Positions 10,401 through 16,543 of a DNA stretch of 45,471 bases are shown piece by piece. The notes beneath the pieces were generated by a model. It searched no databases. It worked only from the letters and a program-made list of their open reading frames with translations, and had not been told where the DNA came from. This stretch comes from Akkermansia muciniphila (GTDB lineage Bacteria > Verrucomicrobiota > Verrucomicrobiia > Limisphaerales > BJHT01). The translations under genes and the position numbers were made by a program. The stretch spans positions 1 through 45,471 of the forward strand of contig CAMAUZ010000067.1 in assembly GCA_945861535.1 (NCBI GenBank), read 5' to 3'. Every line of letters begins with the position of its first letter. The first letter of the stretch is position 1.

Positions 10401-10821
10401 GGCCATGTTTGGGGTACAACTGCTTGGCCACCCGCCCTTCACCTATCAATGGCTGTTCAATCAGGTGGCTCTGCCCGGGCAGACCGGGGCTACCTTGAGC
10501 CTTGCCGGGGTGCAACCGGTGCAGGAAGGGCGATATAGTGTGGCAGTGACAAACGCGTTTGGCAGCGTGGTGAGTTCCGAGGCGCAACTGACGATCATTC
10601 GCCCGGCCTTTACCTTTGCTCGGGCCACCAATGGCGGCGGTGGGTTGGCGCTGACCTTTCCGCCGGAGGCCACGGGATTTGTGTTGGAGTCATCGCCGAC
10701 GCTGGGTGCGGGCGCGGTATGGACGGTGGTGACCAATCTCGCCACGTTGCCCAGCGGACAGATCATTCTCCCCATCGATCCCTCCGGCGGGCCGCGGTAT
10801 TTCCGGCTCAGGACGCCTTAG
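4468..10821 (+). CDS. Giant multidomain surface protein: LamG x3, Ig-like x5, DUF1080, beta-propeller, Ig-like x3
   Basis: From ATG 4468 the protein has 2117 residues; ATG 4498 is an alternative. It opens with Arg/Lys residues and a hydrophobic stretch (LLAALGLLLLLLAP), a good Sec signal. Approximate domain order: LamG-type jelly rolls at 46-271, 281-508 and 511-735; five Ig-like domains at 741-1166 (YQWTFNGINLPG and variants); a DUF1080 domain at 1170-1364 (LFDGTDTSKF, GNSGVYVQGRYEIQIFDSFG); SBBP-type propeller repeats at 1371-1788 (VDGGGNVYVGGSFSG); three Ig-like domains at 1793-2045; and a terminal module ending GPRYFRLRTP. DUF1080/LamG folds are commonly carbohydrate-binding or glycoside-processing, so a secreted or surface polysaccharide-binding role is reasonable but inferred. 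The last 240 or so residues match the end of the truncated gene upstream, so the two are tandem paralogues. Confidence 0.9.
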   Translation: MRQTSLKPLLMTSPVALRRSHLPTLLAALGLLLLLLAPTPHARGQAGPIAHWKFDEVGGPTAFDSAGTNHGTLSAAGATFVPGGIAGNAISLDKAADGLVDMGNVLSLTSGDHSIVAWVKTAPGDVTVPLVVVGKHLSGTRNGYALMVNGDGGTLTPLSKALFYEGGIGITPVTLAETPISTTAVNDGNWHQIIIVVQVGGTKRMFVDGAPAEDAKPTQAFIPNMAAFLIGGTQSGVTPTALFTGLIDDVQIYDRALSDSEIDLLFRTPGSEAKAAPVSATGPIAHWKFDEVGGPTAFDSAGTNHGTLSAAGATFVPGGIAGNAMSLDKAADGLVNMGNNLMLGSSDFTVSGWIKTAPGAAPGFGNFLSKHEANTANGYILGFDHTTIANGADHAFFYAGTRTIPSGGFTIVDVPVSTTSVNDGNWHHILGVYRPSGNTTIYVDGAPLEGSIASSPIAVNAAAFLIGGANVANVPTAFFTGLVDDVQIYDRALADTEIDFLFRNPGSEAKSTGNSACSPPPNMIAWWQADGNANDTVGNNHGLNIGGVTYAPGKRGMAFSFSGSGTDYIGVPANPTLDFATNGPITIELWAYRTGTNASVMHLLGKRVGCLGAGGGDTANYQMFLNRVTLQQGLGIGGVGPANIVTTGLDLPGNVWTHLVGTFDGSNYTFYLNGQSVATATGPLGAPNAAPLRIGTAGDCFQAPFSGLLDDIALYNRALTAAEVQALFFAGGDKCQLSTTSGITTQPVDTTVTAGTTATFSVGVSGTPPLGYQWTFNGINLPGSTANSITIPNASFTNAGTYAVRVLYPSGSVASGNATLTVFYPLPVITSLSPSQTATLGGSVVFSVTATGPGPLSYLWRKGGVNIPGATNSNYGMTDIQAADSGDYQVVVSNPGGAVVSSNIVLSIAGAPAITTQPASRVVALGSPVSFEVTASGAGPLLYQWRFNRADLPGETNASLSFASAQVPDAGLYSVVVANLAGVARSVGAELRFIGGPVIVAQPRGQTAPVGGSVTFDVGVLGDAPLAYQWRFNGAAMPGKTNQSLTLTSLSLAAAGNYSVVVTNSLGLAVSADAALTVFVPLAIISEPVSQVIAIGGTARFSVGAVGSPPFSYQWLSNGVPITNAIAADLQLDNVQPAQSGGYFAVVGDARGSVTSSVAGLQVFEPLPSFVLFDGTDTSKFVSSVGGGPVQWPIVAPNILEVVPGTGSIQSTQTFTDFKLHLEFRTPNNPRDPVGPTRGNSGVYVQGRYEIQIFDSFGVTVPSANDCGAIWGLTPPRVNACLAPGQWQVYDITFHAPQWNGNTKVRNAHATVVLNGVVVQDDVLIAGPTAGGRIAEGPTAGPILLQDNGSRVQFRNVVVTPLDTAPTFTWGVSGGGNTAGDDPFGDLAVDPSGYSYFAAMYRGDLTVGTNVLTATTTRNAMFGKLDPSGKVVWLRRASSGLPHVNYGTGVAVDGQGNVFGAGTCERYISFLGQQYYPDGTGAFLAKYDGAGNEVWIRTGGTAVTADGSGNSYTAGDGSAVLSFGTTVLAAGAKGFVAKYDRNGTVVWVTSYSGSTTTSSVRVDGGGNVYVGGSFSGTVAFGGLQLTSVGQTDAFIAKLDSSGRFAWVRQFGAGGRDGVSGLALDPRGNLFVAGTFQATVTIGTNTLFKASNSEGVLVKYDASGNVLWARQTGGASQKQMGGLAVDAAGGAYIVGSFVGPATFSSRGVTPSTNVYDVFVAKYDTVGDFVWARSAGGAGDKFGLGVGVDSSGNVFVGGDLTSSIVLDAQTLTTSGAQDFFVAKLGDNRVFLQGPLISVQPLPQDVGEGVTVVFAPTVGGPEPLTYQWRLNGTNLPGATNVNLLLNAAGPLDAGVYSLFVTNQYGAVLSSNAVLTVLGVPVVTLQPQDQQLYVGEDLNLRADAAGTPPLSYLWRFNGVNIPGATNLTLRVPNVTTNEAGEYFVIVANPAGVALSQKAFVGVNPAPFIRVSPQDQNVALGTTAMFGVQLLGHPPFTYQWLFNQVALPGQTGATLSLAGVQPVQEGRYSVAVTNAFGSVVSSEAQLTIIRPAFTFARATNGGGGLALTFPPEATGFVLESSPTLGAGAVWTVVTNLATLPSGQIILPIDPSGGPRYFRLRTP
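4605..4779 (+). repeat. Near-identical internal LamG repeat, copy 1
   Basis: About 175 bases encoding GPIAHWKFDEVGGPTAFDSA and the following residues recur with few, mostly silent changes at 5310-5484, offset by 705 bases (235 codons). This indicates a recent in-frame domain duplication. Confidence 0.88.
5310..5484 (+). repeat. Near-identical internal LamG repeat, copy 2
   Basis: Second copy of 4605-4779. After this stretch the two LamG domains diverge strongly, although they keep the same fold pattern (DGNWHxI, VDDVQIYDRAL). Confidence 0.88.
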
Positions 10822-10832
10822 CTGTAACCATT

Positions 10833-11022
10833 CAGTGAGGGCAACAGGAGCGCGGCCTTCAGGCCGCAGAAACGTGCGTCCTGTCGAGGGGGAACGAATT
10901 TTCAGACGATCGCTTCCGCCTCGCAAAATAGTGAGTGGGGGTACGGGTTCGGGTTGCTGGGAACGGTCGCTGCGAATGGACGTTTCTGCGGCCTAAAGGC
11001 CGCGCTCCGGTTGCCCTCACTG
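10833..11022. repeat. Inverted-repeat element with about 43-bp arms
   Basis: The left arm (10833-10875) and right arm (10980-11022) are nearly perfect reverse complements. Each contains a smaller palindrome (GCGGCCTTCAGGCCGC and GCGGCCTAAAGGCCGC). The roughly 100-base centre has no gene. It looks like a REP- or MITE-type non-coding element just after the stop of the giant gene. Confidence 0.8.
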
Positions 11023-11036
11023 CATCGTTACGCCTT

Positions 11037-11169
11037 AGAGCCTGTTTGATAACCCCGGTTTGGAGTTCCGCGTTTACGCGGTTCAGGTGACGTGCGAACA
11101 CCGGGTCGCGTAAACGCGGAACTCCAACCACAGTTCCTCGCGGTTCAATGGACTTTTCAAACAGGCTCT
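11037..11169. repeat. Inverted-repeat element (GGAGTTCCGCGTTTACGCGG family), copy 1
   Basis: The outer arms are AGAGCCTGTTTGA and TCAAACAGGCTCT. The inner arms are TTGGAGTTCCGCGTTTACGC (from about 11060) and its complement ending about 11127. The inner unit recurs at 11693-11757, so this is a repeat family. Confidence 0.8.
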
Positions 11170-11224
11170 TGGCGAAATGGGCGCTCAGAGCTAACTGGAA
11201 GCTCTTGTCTGTGTTCGGTCATTC

Positions 11225-11622
11225 TCATTAGCGCCCGGCTTCGTAAGTGTTTAGCGCCAAAGGCGCGGCTCATACCAGCCTGGGGCAACGCCCCAGGTCA
11301 GATGCCAGCCAATGAATTCAGGGCTGAAAGCCCGTTCCATCTTCGTGATGAAGGATGATCTGTCCCCGCGATGGACCGCGCTTTCAGCGCTCAAATGGTA
11401 AATGGCTCGCTTCCTGGGGCGTTGCCCCAGGCTGGTATAAGTCCGCGCCTTTGGCGCTAAACAGAGATCCGGCTTCAGCCGGGTGTCGCCGCGATTGGAA
11501 TCGGAGAGCCGTTTCAACGGCTTCGGCAGATGGAACTGGTGCATTCTATAATCCAAAAACCGCTAAAGCGGTTGTGGTAATTCGTGGGGCCTAAACACCC
11601 GGCTAAAGCCGGGTGCTAATGA
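11225..11622. repeat. Nested composite inverted repeat made of short palindromes
   Basis: Outermost arms CTCATTAGCGCCCGGCTT and its near complement (about 11604-11622) enclose a second inverted repeat (11249-11462). The inner arms carry GCGCCAAAGGCGC, CCTGGGGCAACGCCCCAGG and GGGCTGAAAGCCC, with complementary partners CTTTCAGC, CTGGGGCGTTGCCCCAG and GCGCCTTTGGCGC. Further palindromes at 11463-11580 (GGCTTCAGCC, GCCGTTTCAACGGC, CCGCTAAAGCGG) are also enclosed. Open frames over this stretch look like chance by-products of the palindromes. Confidence 0.82.
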
Positions 11623-11648
11623 GAGGGCGAACCGGCTTGATGAGACAG

Positions 11649-11758
11649 AGAGCCTGTTTGGAAAGTTGCTTGAGCCGCGCGGTCCTTGGTTCGGAGTTCC
11701 GCGTTTACGCGGTCCGCTGGTCGCACGACGTCCGAACCGCGTAAACGCGGAACTCCAA
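11649..11758. repeat. Inverted-repeat element (GGAGTTCCGCGTTTACGCGG family), copy 2
   Basis: AGAGCCTGTTTGG is followed by GGAGTTCCGCGTTTACGCGG (11693-11712) and the complementary arm at about 11736-11757. It matches the element at 11037-11169 but lacks the right-hand outer arm. It lies about 50 bases beyond the stop of the class V aminotransferase gene. Confidence 0.78.
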
Positions 11759-11808
11759 ACCTTGGGACACCGGCAATTCTGCTTTGGTCTCTACTCCGGG
11801 GACTCCAC

Positions 11809-12897
11809 TTACAGCTTCGCCAGCGACTGATCCAGCGCGGCGATGACCGGGGTCATGCTCGCCTCGGTTTCATCACCCATGTTGGAGATGCGGAAGGTGG
11901 TGCCTTTGATTTTGCCGTAACCGCCGTCGATCAGGATGCCTTGGTCCTTCATCGACTTCTGGAGCTTGGCGACATCGACGGTGCGGCCGCCGGGTTTGGC
12001 CCCGTTGTTCACGCAGGTGAGGGTGAGGGACTCGTAGCCGGGTTCGGGGAAGAGGGTGAAACCGTGGCCGGTCGCCCAGTTGCGGACCATGGCGTTGGTG
12101 CGGAGATGGCGGGCGTAGCGATTTTCCAGACCTTCGGCGAAGAACTCGTCCAGCTTGCTCGAGAGCGCGTAGATGTGGCTGATGCTCGGCGTGCTGGGGG
12201 TCATGCTTTCCTGCGCGTTTTTCTGGAACTCAACGAAATCGAAGTAATAGCCGCGGTCCTTGGCGGTGGCGGCCTTCGCGAGCGCGGCGGGCGAGGCAGT
12301 GAAGACGGTCAGGCCCGGCGGCAGCGCGAAGGCTTTCTGCGTGCCGGCGAGCAGCACGTCGATGCCGAGCGCGTCGAACGCCAGCGGCGTCGCGGTCATC
12401 GAGCTGACGGCGTCGATGATGAACATCACGTCGGGATATTTCTGTTTCAGCGCGGCGATCTCCGGCAGCGGACTCATGGTGCCGGTGCTGGTCTCGTTGT
12501 GGATGAGCGTGAGGGCGTCGAACTGACCGGTGGCGAGTTTCTTGTCGATGGCCTCGGCGCGGATGGGCGAACCCCACGGCACCTGGAGTCCCTCGGCGTC
12601 TTTGCCGCAGCGCTTGGAGACATCAAGCCACTTGTCGGAGAATGCGCCGCACATGCAGTTGAGGACCTTCTTGGCGACGAGGTTGCGGAGCGAGCCTTCC
12701 ATGACGCCCCACGCCGACGAGGTGCTGAGATAGACGAGCTGCTTGGTGGCGAGCAGCGTCTGCAACTGCGGTTGCATCTTCGCGCACAGGTCTTTGAAGC
12801 CCTGGCCGCGATGGCCGATCATCGGCTGGCAGAAGGCCGCAAAGGTTTTCGCGCTGACTTCGACCGGTCCGGGAATGTGGAGTTTTACGTGTCCCAT
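11809..12897 (-). CDS. Class V aminotransferase (serine/alanine-glyoxylate or phosphoserine aminotransferase family)
   Basis: This is a cytosolic PLP-dependent fold-type I enzyme. The chosen start gives 362 residues beginning MGHVKLHIPGPVEVS, matching the usual N-terminal GPxxV motif; an upstream ATG at 12939 would add 14 unlikely residues. Asp162 (FIIDAVSSM) should bind the PLP pyridine nitrogen and Lys188 (LLAGTQKAFALPPG) should form the Schiff base. The family covers serine-glyoxylate, alanine-glyoxylate, aspartate and archaeal-type phosphoserine aminotransferases. Sequence reading alone cannot settle the substrate, and no serA or serB neighbour is visible here. The neighbours on both sides are repeat-rich intergenic DNA, so it is probably a single-gene unit. 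Confidence 0.88.
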   Translation of the reverse strand: MGHVKLHIPGPVEVSAKTFAAFCQPMIGHRGQGFKDLCAKMQPQLQTLLATKQLVYLSTSSAWGVMEGSLRNLVAKKVLNCMCGAFSDKWLDVSKRCGKDAEGLQVPWGSPIRAEAIDKKLATGQFDALTLIHNETSTGTMSPLPEIAALKQKYPDVMFIIDAVSSMTATPLAFDALGIDVLLAGTQKAFALPPGLTVFTASPAALAKAATAKDRGYYFDFVEFQKNAQESMTPSTPSISHIYALSSKLDEFFAEGLENRYARHLRTNAMVRNWATGHGFTLFPEPGYESLTLTCVNNGAKPGGRTVDVAKLQKSMKDQGILIDGGYGKIKGTTFRISNMGDETEASMTPVIAALDQSLAKL

Positions 12898-13395
12898 AAA
12901 AAGGTGGCGGAAGTTTTCACGCGAAGGCGGTGAAGGCAAGCGGAGTTTGGAAAAATGCCGGGAAATCGCGGAGCAGCGGTGGCAGGGCGCGCGGGTCGAG
13001 ACCGGGATAGCTCAGGCGTCCTCGCCTGCGACACCACTTGTGCAACCGTACGTTGGCCGGATCGGAGCCGTTTCGACTCAGGTGGAACGGGAAAGAAGAC
13101 CACAGCGACCCGATGAACCCAGGGTGGCGGGGCTGCAACCCAAGGAGCGCGGCGTGTGCGCCGGGGGCACCCGCTCCACCGATTGTAAGACAGGCGTTAA
13201 CGGGGTGTGAACCCCACACTCATTCCGTCTATGCCACGCACACGACTTAAAGAGTGGTCCCAATCAGCCAAGCTCTTCTGTCTCCTGCCGCCCCTTTTTT
13301 TGAGAGACTCGGAATCTCCACACGTCGGCTCCGGCAGCGACTGGCGGGTCACGGGTGCGACTCCAAACTTTGATCGCCGCGGGGCTCCGCGCCGG
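12898..13395. other. Intergenic region, no gene recognised
   Basis: About 500 bases. Between 13010 and 13240 there are remnants of palindromic repeats (CAGGCGTCCTCGCCTG; GGGGTGTGAACCCCACAC), more decayed than elsewhere in the window. No frame shows recognisable protein similarity. A promoter for the aminotransferase gene should lie near 12900-12960 but was not identified. Confidence 0.5.
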
Positions 13396-13797
13396 TCATT
13401 TGGCGAAGGTGAAGCGGATCAGGCTCATGGCAAAGGCGAACCCGAACCCGTTCAGGAAACGCTCCAACCCCGCGCGTTCGCCCCCACGTTTTGCCTGCCA
13501 TTTTCCAAACGCAGACATCGCCCAACCCACCAACGGCGGAACGAGCACCAGCGCCGTCACCCGGAGCGCCGGGCCGTGGAGGATTTGGTGTTTGAACAGC
13601 AGCAGCGAGATGAGTCCGGCGATCACCCCGAGCATGACGCTGCCGAGGAAACCCAGCACGGGATGCCGCCGCGCCGTGTGCCTGTCCGTCAAGCTCCGCA
13701 GACCGAAATCCACGAGGAACTCGCCAACAATCTGGATCAATATCTCGGCGAGGAACTGGAAGAGGATTTCAAAAAAGAACTCCATCGCCGTCGGCAT
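13396..13797 (-). CDS. Small integral membrane protein, unknown function
   Basis: 133 residues from ATG 13797; an internal ATG at 13785 (MEFFFEILFQFL) is an alternative start. There is an amphipathic or hydrophobic N-terminal segment, then two clear transmembrane stretches (about residues 47-66, FLGSVMLGVIAGLISLLLF, and 79-95, VTALVLVPPLVGWAMSAFG). A basic loop and a last hydrophobic segment (GFGFAFAMSLIRFTFAK) follow. The start is only 4 bases after the proA stop codon on the same strand, which indicates co-transcription and probably coupled translation. No family was recognised, and a role in proline synthesis is not implied by the protein itself. Confidence 0.75.
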   Translation of the reverse strand: MPTAMEFFFEILFQFLAEILIQIVGEFLVDFGLRSLTDRHTARRHPVLGFLGSVMLGVIAGLISLLLFKHQILHGPALRVTALVLVPPLVGWAMSAFGKWQAKRGGERAGLERFLNGFGFAFAMSLIRFTFAK

Positions 13798-13801
13798 TCG
13801 T

Positions 13802-15088
13802 TCACCCGCGCACCTGCCCGGTCCCGTCGCCCAGCCATTTGTAGGTGGTCAACTCCTCGAGACCCATCGGTCCGCGCGCCCCGATCTTGTCGGTGCTGAT
13901 GCCGATTTCCGCACCCATGCCGTACTCGCCGCCGTCGGTGAAGCGCGTGCTCGCGTTCCAGTAAACCGCCGCCGAGTCCACCTCCGCTTGGAACTGCCGG
14001 GCGCGCGTCTCGCTGCGCGTGACGATGCTGTCCGAGTGCGCCGAGCCGTAGTGGTTGATGTGGTCAATCGCCGCCCGCACGCCGTCCACCACGCGCACGT
14101 TGAGGATGTAATCGTTGTACTCCGTGAACCAGTCGCGCTCGGTCGCCTCTTTCACGGTGATTTTTGCGTGCGGGATGGTCGCTTGGACGATGGCCTTGCT
14201 GGCGGGGTCGGCGCGCAGCTCGACATTTTTCTCGCCGAGGCGCACGGCCATCAGCGGCAGGAAACGGTCGGCAATCGCGCGGTCCACCAGCAGCGTCTCG
14301 GCGGCGTTGCAGACGGCGGGGCGCTGACATTTGGCGTTCAGCACGATGTTCTCGGCCATCGCGAGATCGGCGTCGGCATCCACATAAACATGGCAGACGC
14401 CCTTGTAATGTTTGATGACCGGCACCTTCGAGCACTCGCTGACGGCGCGGATCAAACCCTCGCCGCCGCGCGGCATGCACAGGTCCACGTACTCGGTGAG
14501 CGAGAGCAGTTCCTTGATCGCCTCGCGGTCGGTGGTCGGCACCACCTGGATGGCGTGCTTCGGAAAATTGCCGATCTCGCGCGCCGCCGTCTCGACCATG
14601 ATCTCCGCGATGGCGCGATTGGAATTCATCGCCTCGCGACCGCCGCGCAGGATCACGACGTTGCCCGACTTCAGGCACAGGCTGGCCGTGTCGGCCGTCA
14701 CGTTCGGGCGTGATTCGTAAATGATGACCACCACGCCGATGGGCACGGAGACCTTGCGCAACCGGAGGCCATTGGGCCGCACGCGTTCGTCGAGCAGGCG
14801 ACCGACCGGGTCTGACAACGCCGCCACTTCGCGCAGACCGCGCGCCATCGCGGCGACGCGTTTGTCATCCAACAGCAGCCGGTCGAGCATCGCGCCCGAG
14901 AGGCCGGCCTCGCGTCCGGCGGCCATGTCGAGGGCATTGGCGGCTTGGATGACGGCGCGGTCGTGCTCGAGCGCGTCGGCCATGGCGAGCAGGCAGTCGT
15001 TCTTTTCCGTCGTGGTGAGCCGTGCCAGTTCGCGCGACGCGGCCTTGGCCTGGCGCGCGAGCTGGATCATTTCTTCCCGTAAAGTCAT
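13802..15088 (-). CDS. proA: Glutamate-5-semialdehyde dehydrogenase (gamma-glutamyl phosphate reductase)
   Basis: ProA reduces gamma-glutamyl phosphate with NADPH to glutamate-5-semialdehyde, the second step of proline synthesis, in the cytosol. The 428-residue protein has the usual length. Diagnostic segments are VIIYESRPNVTADTASLCLK (about 121-140) and GNVVILRGGREAMNSN (about 142-157). The catalytic Cys260 lies in CQRPAVCNAAET, and the C-terminal region has GTGQVRG. No proB is present in the window, so the glutamate kinase must be encoded elsewhere. A TATAGC sequence lies only about 10 bases before the ATG, so a very short leader is possible. Confidence 0.97.
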   Translation of the reverse strand: MTLREEMIQLARQAKAASRELARLTTTEKNDCLLAMADALEHDRAVIQAANALDMAAGREAGLSGAMLDRLLLDDKRVAAMARGLREVAALSDPVGRLLDERVRPNGLRLRKVSVPIGVVVIIYESRPNVTADTASLCLKSGNVVILRGGREAMNSNRAIAEIMVETAAREIGNFPKHAIQVVPTTDREAIKELLSLTEYVDLCMPRGGEGLIRAVSECSKVPVIKHYKGVCHVYVDADADLAMAENIVLNAKCQRPAVCNAAETLLVDRAIADRFLPLMAVRLGEKNVELRADPASKAIVQATIPHAKITVKEATERDWFTEYNDYILNVRVVDGVRAAIDHINHYGSAHSDSIVTRSETRARQFQAEVDSAAVYWNASTRFTDGGEYGMGAEIGISTDKIGARGPMGLEELTTYKWLGDGTGQVRG

Positions 15089-15140
15089 AGCGCGCGACGC
15101 TATACACTGGGCGGGGGGAGAAAAGGGGGAAGTTCCGGGC

Positions 15141-15273
15141 AGGAGCGCGGCTGTGTGCCGCGCGGCGCGGGATCAGCCGCGGCAGTTGTGCTGGGAGCGA
15201 CACATCACAGAAAATCACGGCGTGCGCAGTGTTAAACGTGCTGCGGCTGGTCTAGGCGACACAGCCGCGCTCC
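15141..15273. repeat. Inverted-repeat element upstream of proA
   Basis: GGAGCGCGGCTGTGTGCCGC at the left pairs with GCGACACAGCCGCGCTCC at the right, with internal arms built on GCCGCGGCAG and CTGCGGCTGG. No coding potential was recognised. Confidence 0.7.
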
Positions 15274-15292
15274 GGGGGCGCACCGCCCTGTG

Positions 15293-15446
15293 GCGCGGGT
15301 TTCCAAACCTGCTGTATCGCCGATTTCTAAATCGGCAGCGGCCGCGGGGTTTCGAGCGCGTCCGACAAGCCGGGGCGTTTCGGGTGGCTGAACCGTCAGC
15401 GGGTTTGGAAACCCGCGATACAGCAGACTTGGAAGTCTGCGGTACG
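15293..15446. repeat. Inverted-repeat element with GGGTTTCCAAACC and GCAGACTTGGAAGTCTGC palindromes
   Basis: The left arm carries GCGGGTTTCCAAACCTGC-like and CCGATTTCTAAATCGG palindromes around GCTGTATCGC. The right arm carries GCGGGTTTGGAAACCCGC and GCAGACTTGGAAGTCTGC around GCGATACAGC. The whole unit folds into one long structure containing smaller hairpins. Together with 15141-15273 it fills the gap between proA and the next gene. Confidence 0.75.
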
Positions 15447-15462
15447 CAGCCAGTGCGCAGGC

Positions 15463-15978
15463 TCAGGCCGCGCGCGCCAGATTGAAGTTGGGCTTGCGCC
15501 GTGTCGGCATTGCGGACGGCAGCGGCAGACCCAGCGGGGCGTTGTTCAGCGGGGCCGTGAAATTCTCGGGGGTCAGGGAGGCGACGGCGCGGGCGGCACC
15601 TTTGCTCTCGGCGCTGGCGGCCAGTTGGAAGCTGCGCATCTGTTCGGCGAACAGGTGCTTCACTTCCTCGGCGACCCGCGCGTGCATGGCGGGCAGCATC
15701 TGTTCGTTCATCTGGGCAGCAAGCATCCGCTGCAGCATCCGCGTTTCATCCACGCGTTTGCGTTCCACGGCGAACATCGCCTCCAGTTCGGTCTTCTTGG
15801 CGGCGATGGGTTGGGGATTCGCGGCGGACCAGGCGGCGATCACCCCCGGCAGGTCGTCTTTCAAGACCCGTTCCGACTCGGCCAGCTTGGATTCGCGTCG
15901 CAGCACACAGACCTCGCGATATTTGGCGACGACTTTTTCCCACGCGCTCTCGACGTTGATGGCTTCTTTGGCGGACAT
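15463..15978 (-). CDS. Hypothetical protein, mostly alpha-helical
   Basis: 171 residues from ATG 15978. The first 110 or so residues are rich in Glu, Lys, Arg, Ala and Leu with heptad-like spacing (SAWEKVVAKYREVCVLRRE, RMLQRMLAAQMNEQML), which suggests a helical bundle or coiled coil. The last 50 residues are Pro/Ala-rich and probably flexible. There is no signal peptide or membrane segment. The gene lies in the same direction as proA but is separated from it by two repeat elements. No family was recognised. Competing frames on the opposite strand are low in plausibility (Gly/Arg-rich without pattern), so this strand is preferred. Confidence 0.6.
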   Translation of the reverse strand: MSAKEAINVESAWEKVVAKYREVCVLRRESKLAESERVLKDDLPGVIAAWSAANPQPIAAKKTELEAMFAVERKRVDETRMLQRMLAAQMNEQMLPAMHARVAEEVKHLFAEQMRSFQLAASAESKGAARAVASLTPENFTAPLNNAPLGLPLPSAMPTRRKPNFNLARAA

Positions 15979-16170
15979 ATAAAGGCTCGGATTGATTGGT
16001 TAAAACTCGCGACTGAAATAGTTAGCAGTGCGTGTGCCGGGCGGAAAATGCTGGAGAACTGCGAGACCCACGGCGTTCTCCGGCCCGCGAGTGGAAGAAC
16101 TTGCCGCCTCCCGCGTCCGCTGAATGTTCCGGCGGCAGATTTGGCCGCGGCGGCCTGGGGGTCGGTTACT

Positions 16171-16249
16171 GGTAGGGCGCGTCTATCCTCAGCGCGCCGC
16201 GGGCCGTGCGTACGCGCAACCGGCGCGCTGCGGACAGACACGCCCTACG
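16171..16249. repeat. Inverted repeat with GTAGGGCG ends
   Basis: GGTAGGGCGCGTCT at 16171 pairs with AGACACGCCCTAC ending near 16248, enclosing a GC-rich centre. It is the first of three different inverted repeats arranged in a row. Confidence 0.75.
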
Positions 16250-16258
16250 CACTGACTT

Positions 16259-16330
16259 CGTAGCCGCCGAGGTGACGAGGCGGAGCGGTGGGTGTTCGGG
16301 GTCGTCCGCCTCCTCACGTCGGCGGCTACG
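16259..16330. repeat. Inverted repeat with CGTAGCCGCCGA ends
   Basis: The left arm CGTAGCCGCCGAGGTGACGA with GGCGGA pairs with TCCGCCTCCTCACGTCGGCG with GCTACG, allowing few mismatches over 26 bases and a loop of about 20 bases. Confidence 0.82.
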
Positions 16331-16373
16331 CGGTCCACGCTCCAAACGTGCCTCCGGGCACTGCCCCGACGCT

Positions 16374-16476
16374 GGTACCGCAGGCGTCCCGCCTGCGAGT
16401 TCGGGCGGCGTCTCGCCGCCCGGACCGACTCGGGGTGAGACCCCCGCGAACTCGCAGGCGGGGACGCCTGCGGTAC
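16374..16476. repeat. Inverted repeat with GGTACCGCAGGCG ends
   Basis: The left arm GGTACCGCAGGCGTCCCGCC with TGCGAGTTCG pairs with the right arm CGAACTCGCAGGCGGGGACG with CCTGCGGTACC. A small GGGCGGCGTCTCGCCGCCC palindrome lies in the centre. It sits about 70 bases before the start of the next gene. Confidence 0.82.
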
Positions 16477-16543
16477 CGCGACTCTTTCCCCCGCAAACCG
16501 CGGCTTTGCATTCCGGCGCATCCGGCGTTTGATACGCCGCAGC

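Noticed and set aside
11092-11594. Small open frames over the palindromic array
   Set aside because: Their translations simply reflect the palindromes and occur on both strands. There is no start signal or protein-like conservation.
11225-11622. Possible CRISPR array
   Set aside because: The repeats are palindromes of different sequence in mirrored order, not identical direct repeats with regular spacers, and no cas genes are near.
11686-12933. A 415-codon plus-strand frame opposite the class V aminotransferase
   Set aside because: The minus strand encodes a clear PLP enzyme with catalytic Lys188. The plus frame is a compositional shadow and starts inside a repeat element.
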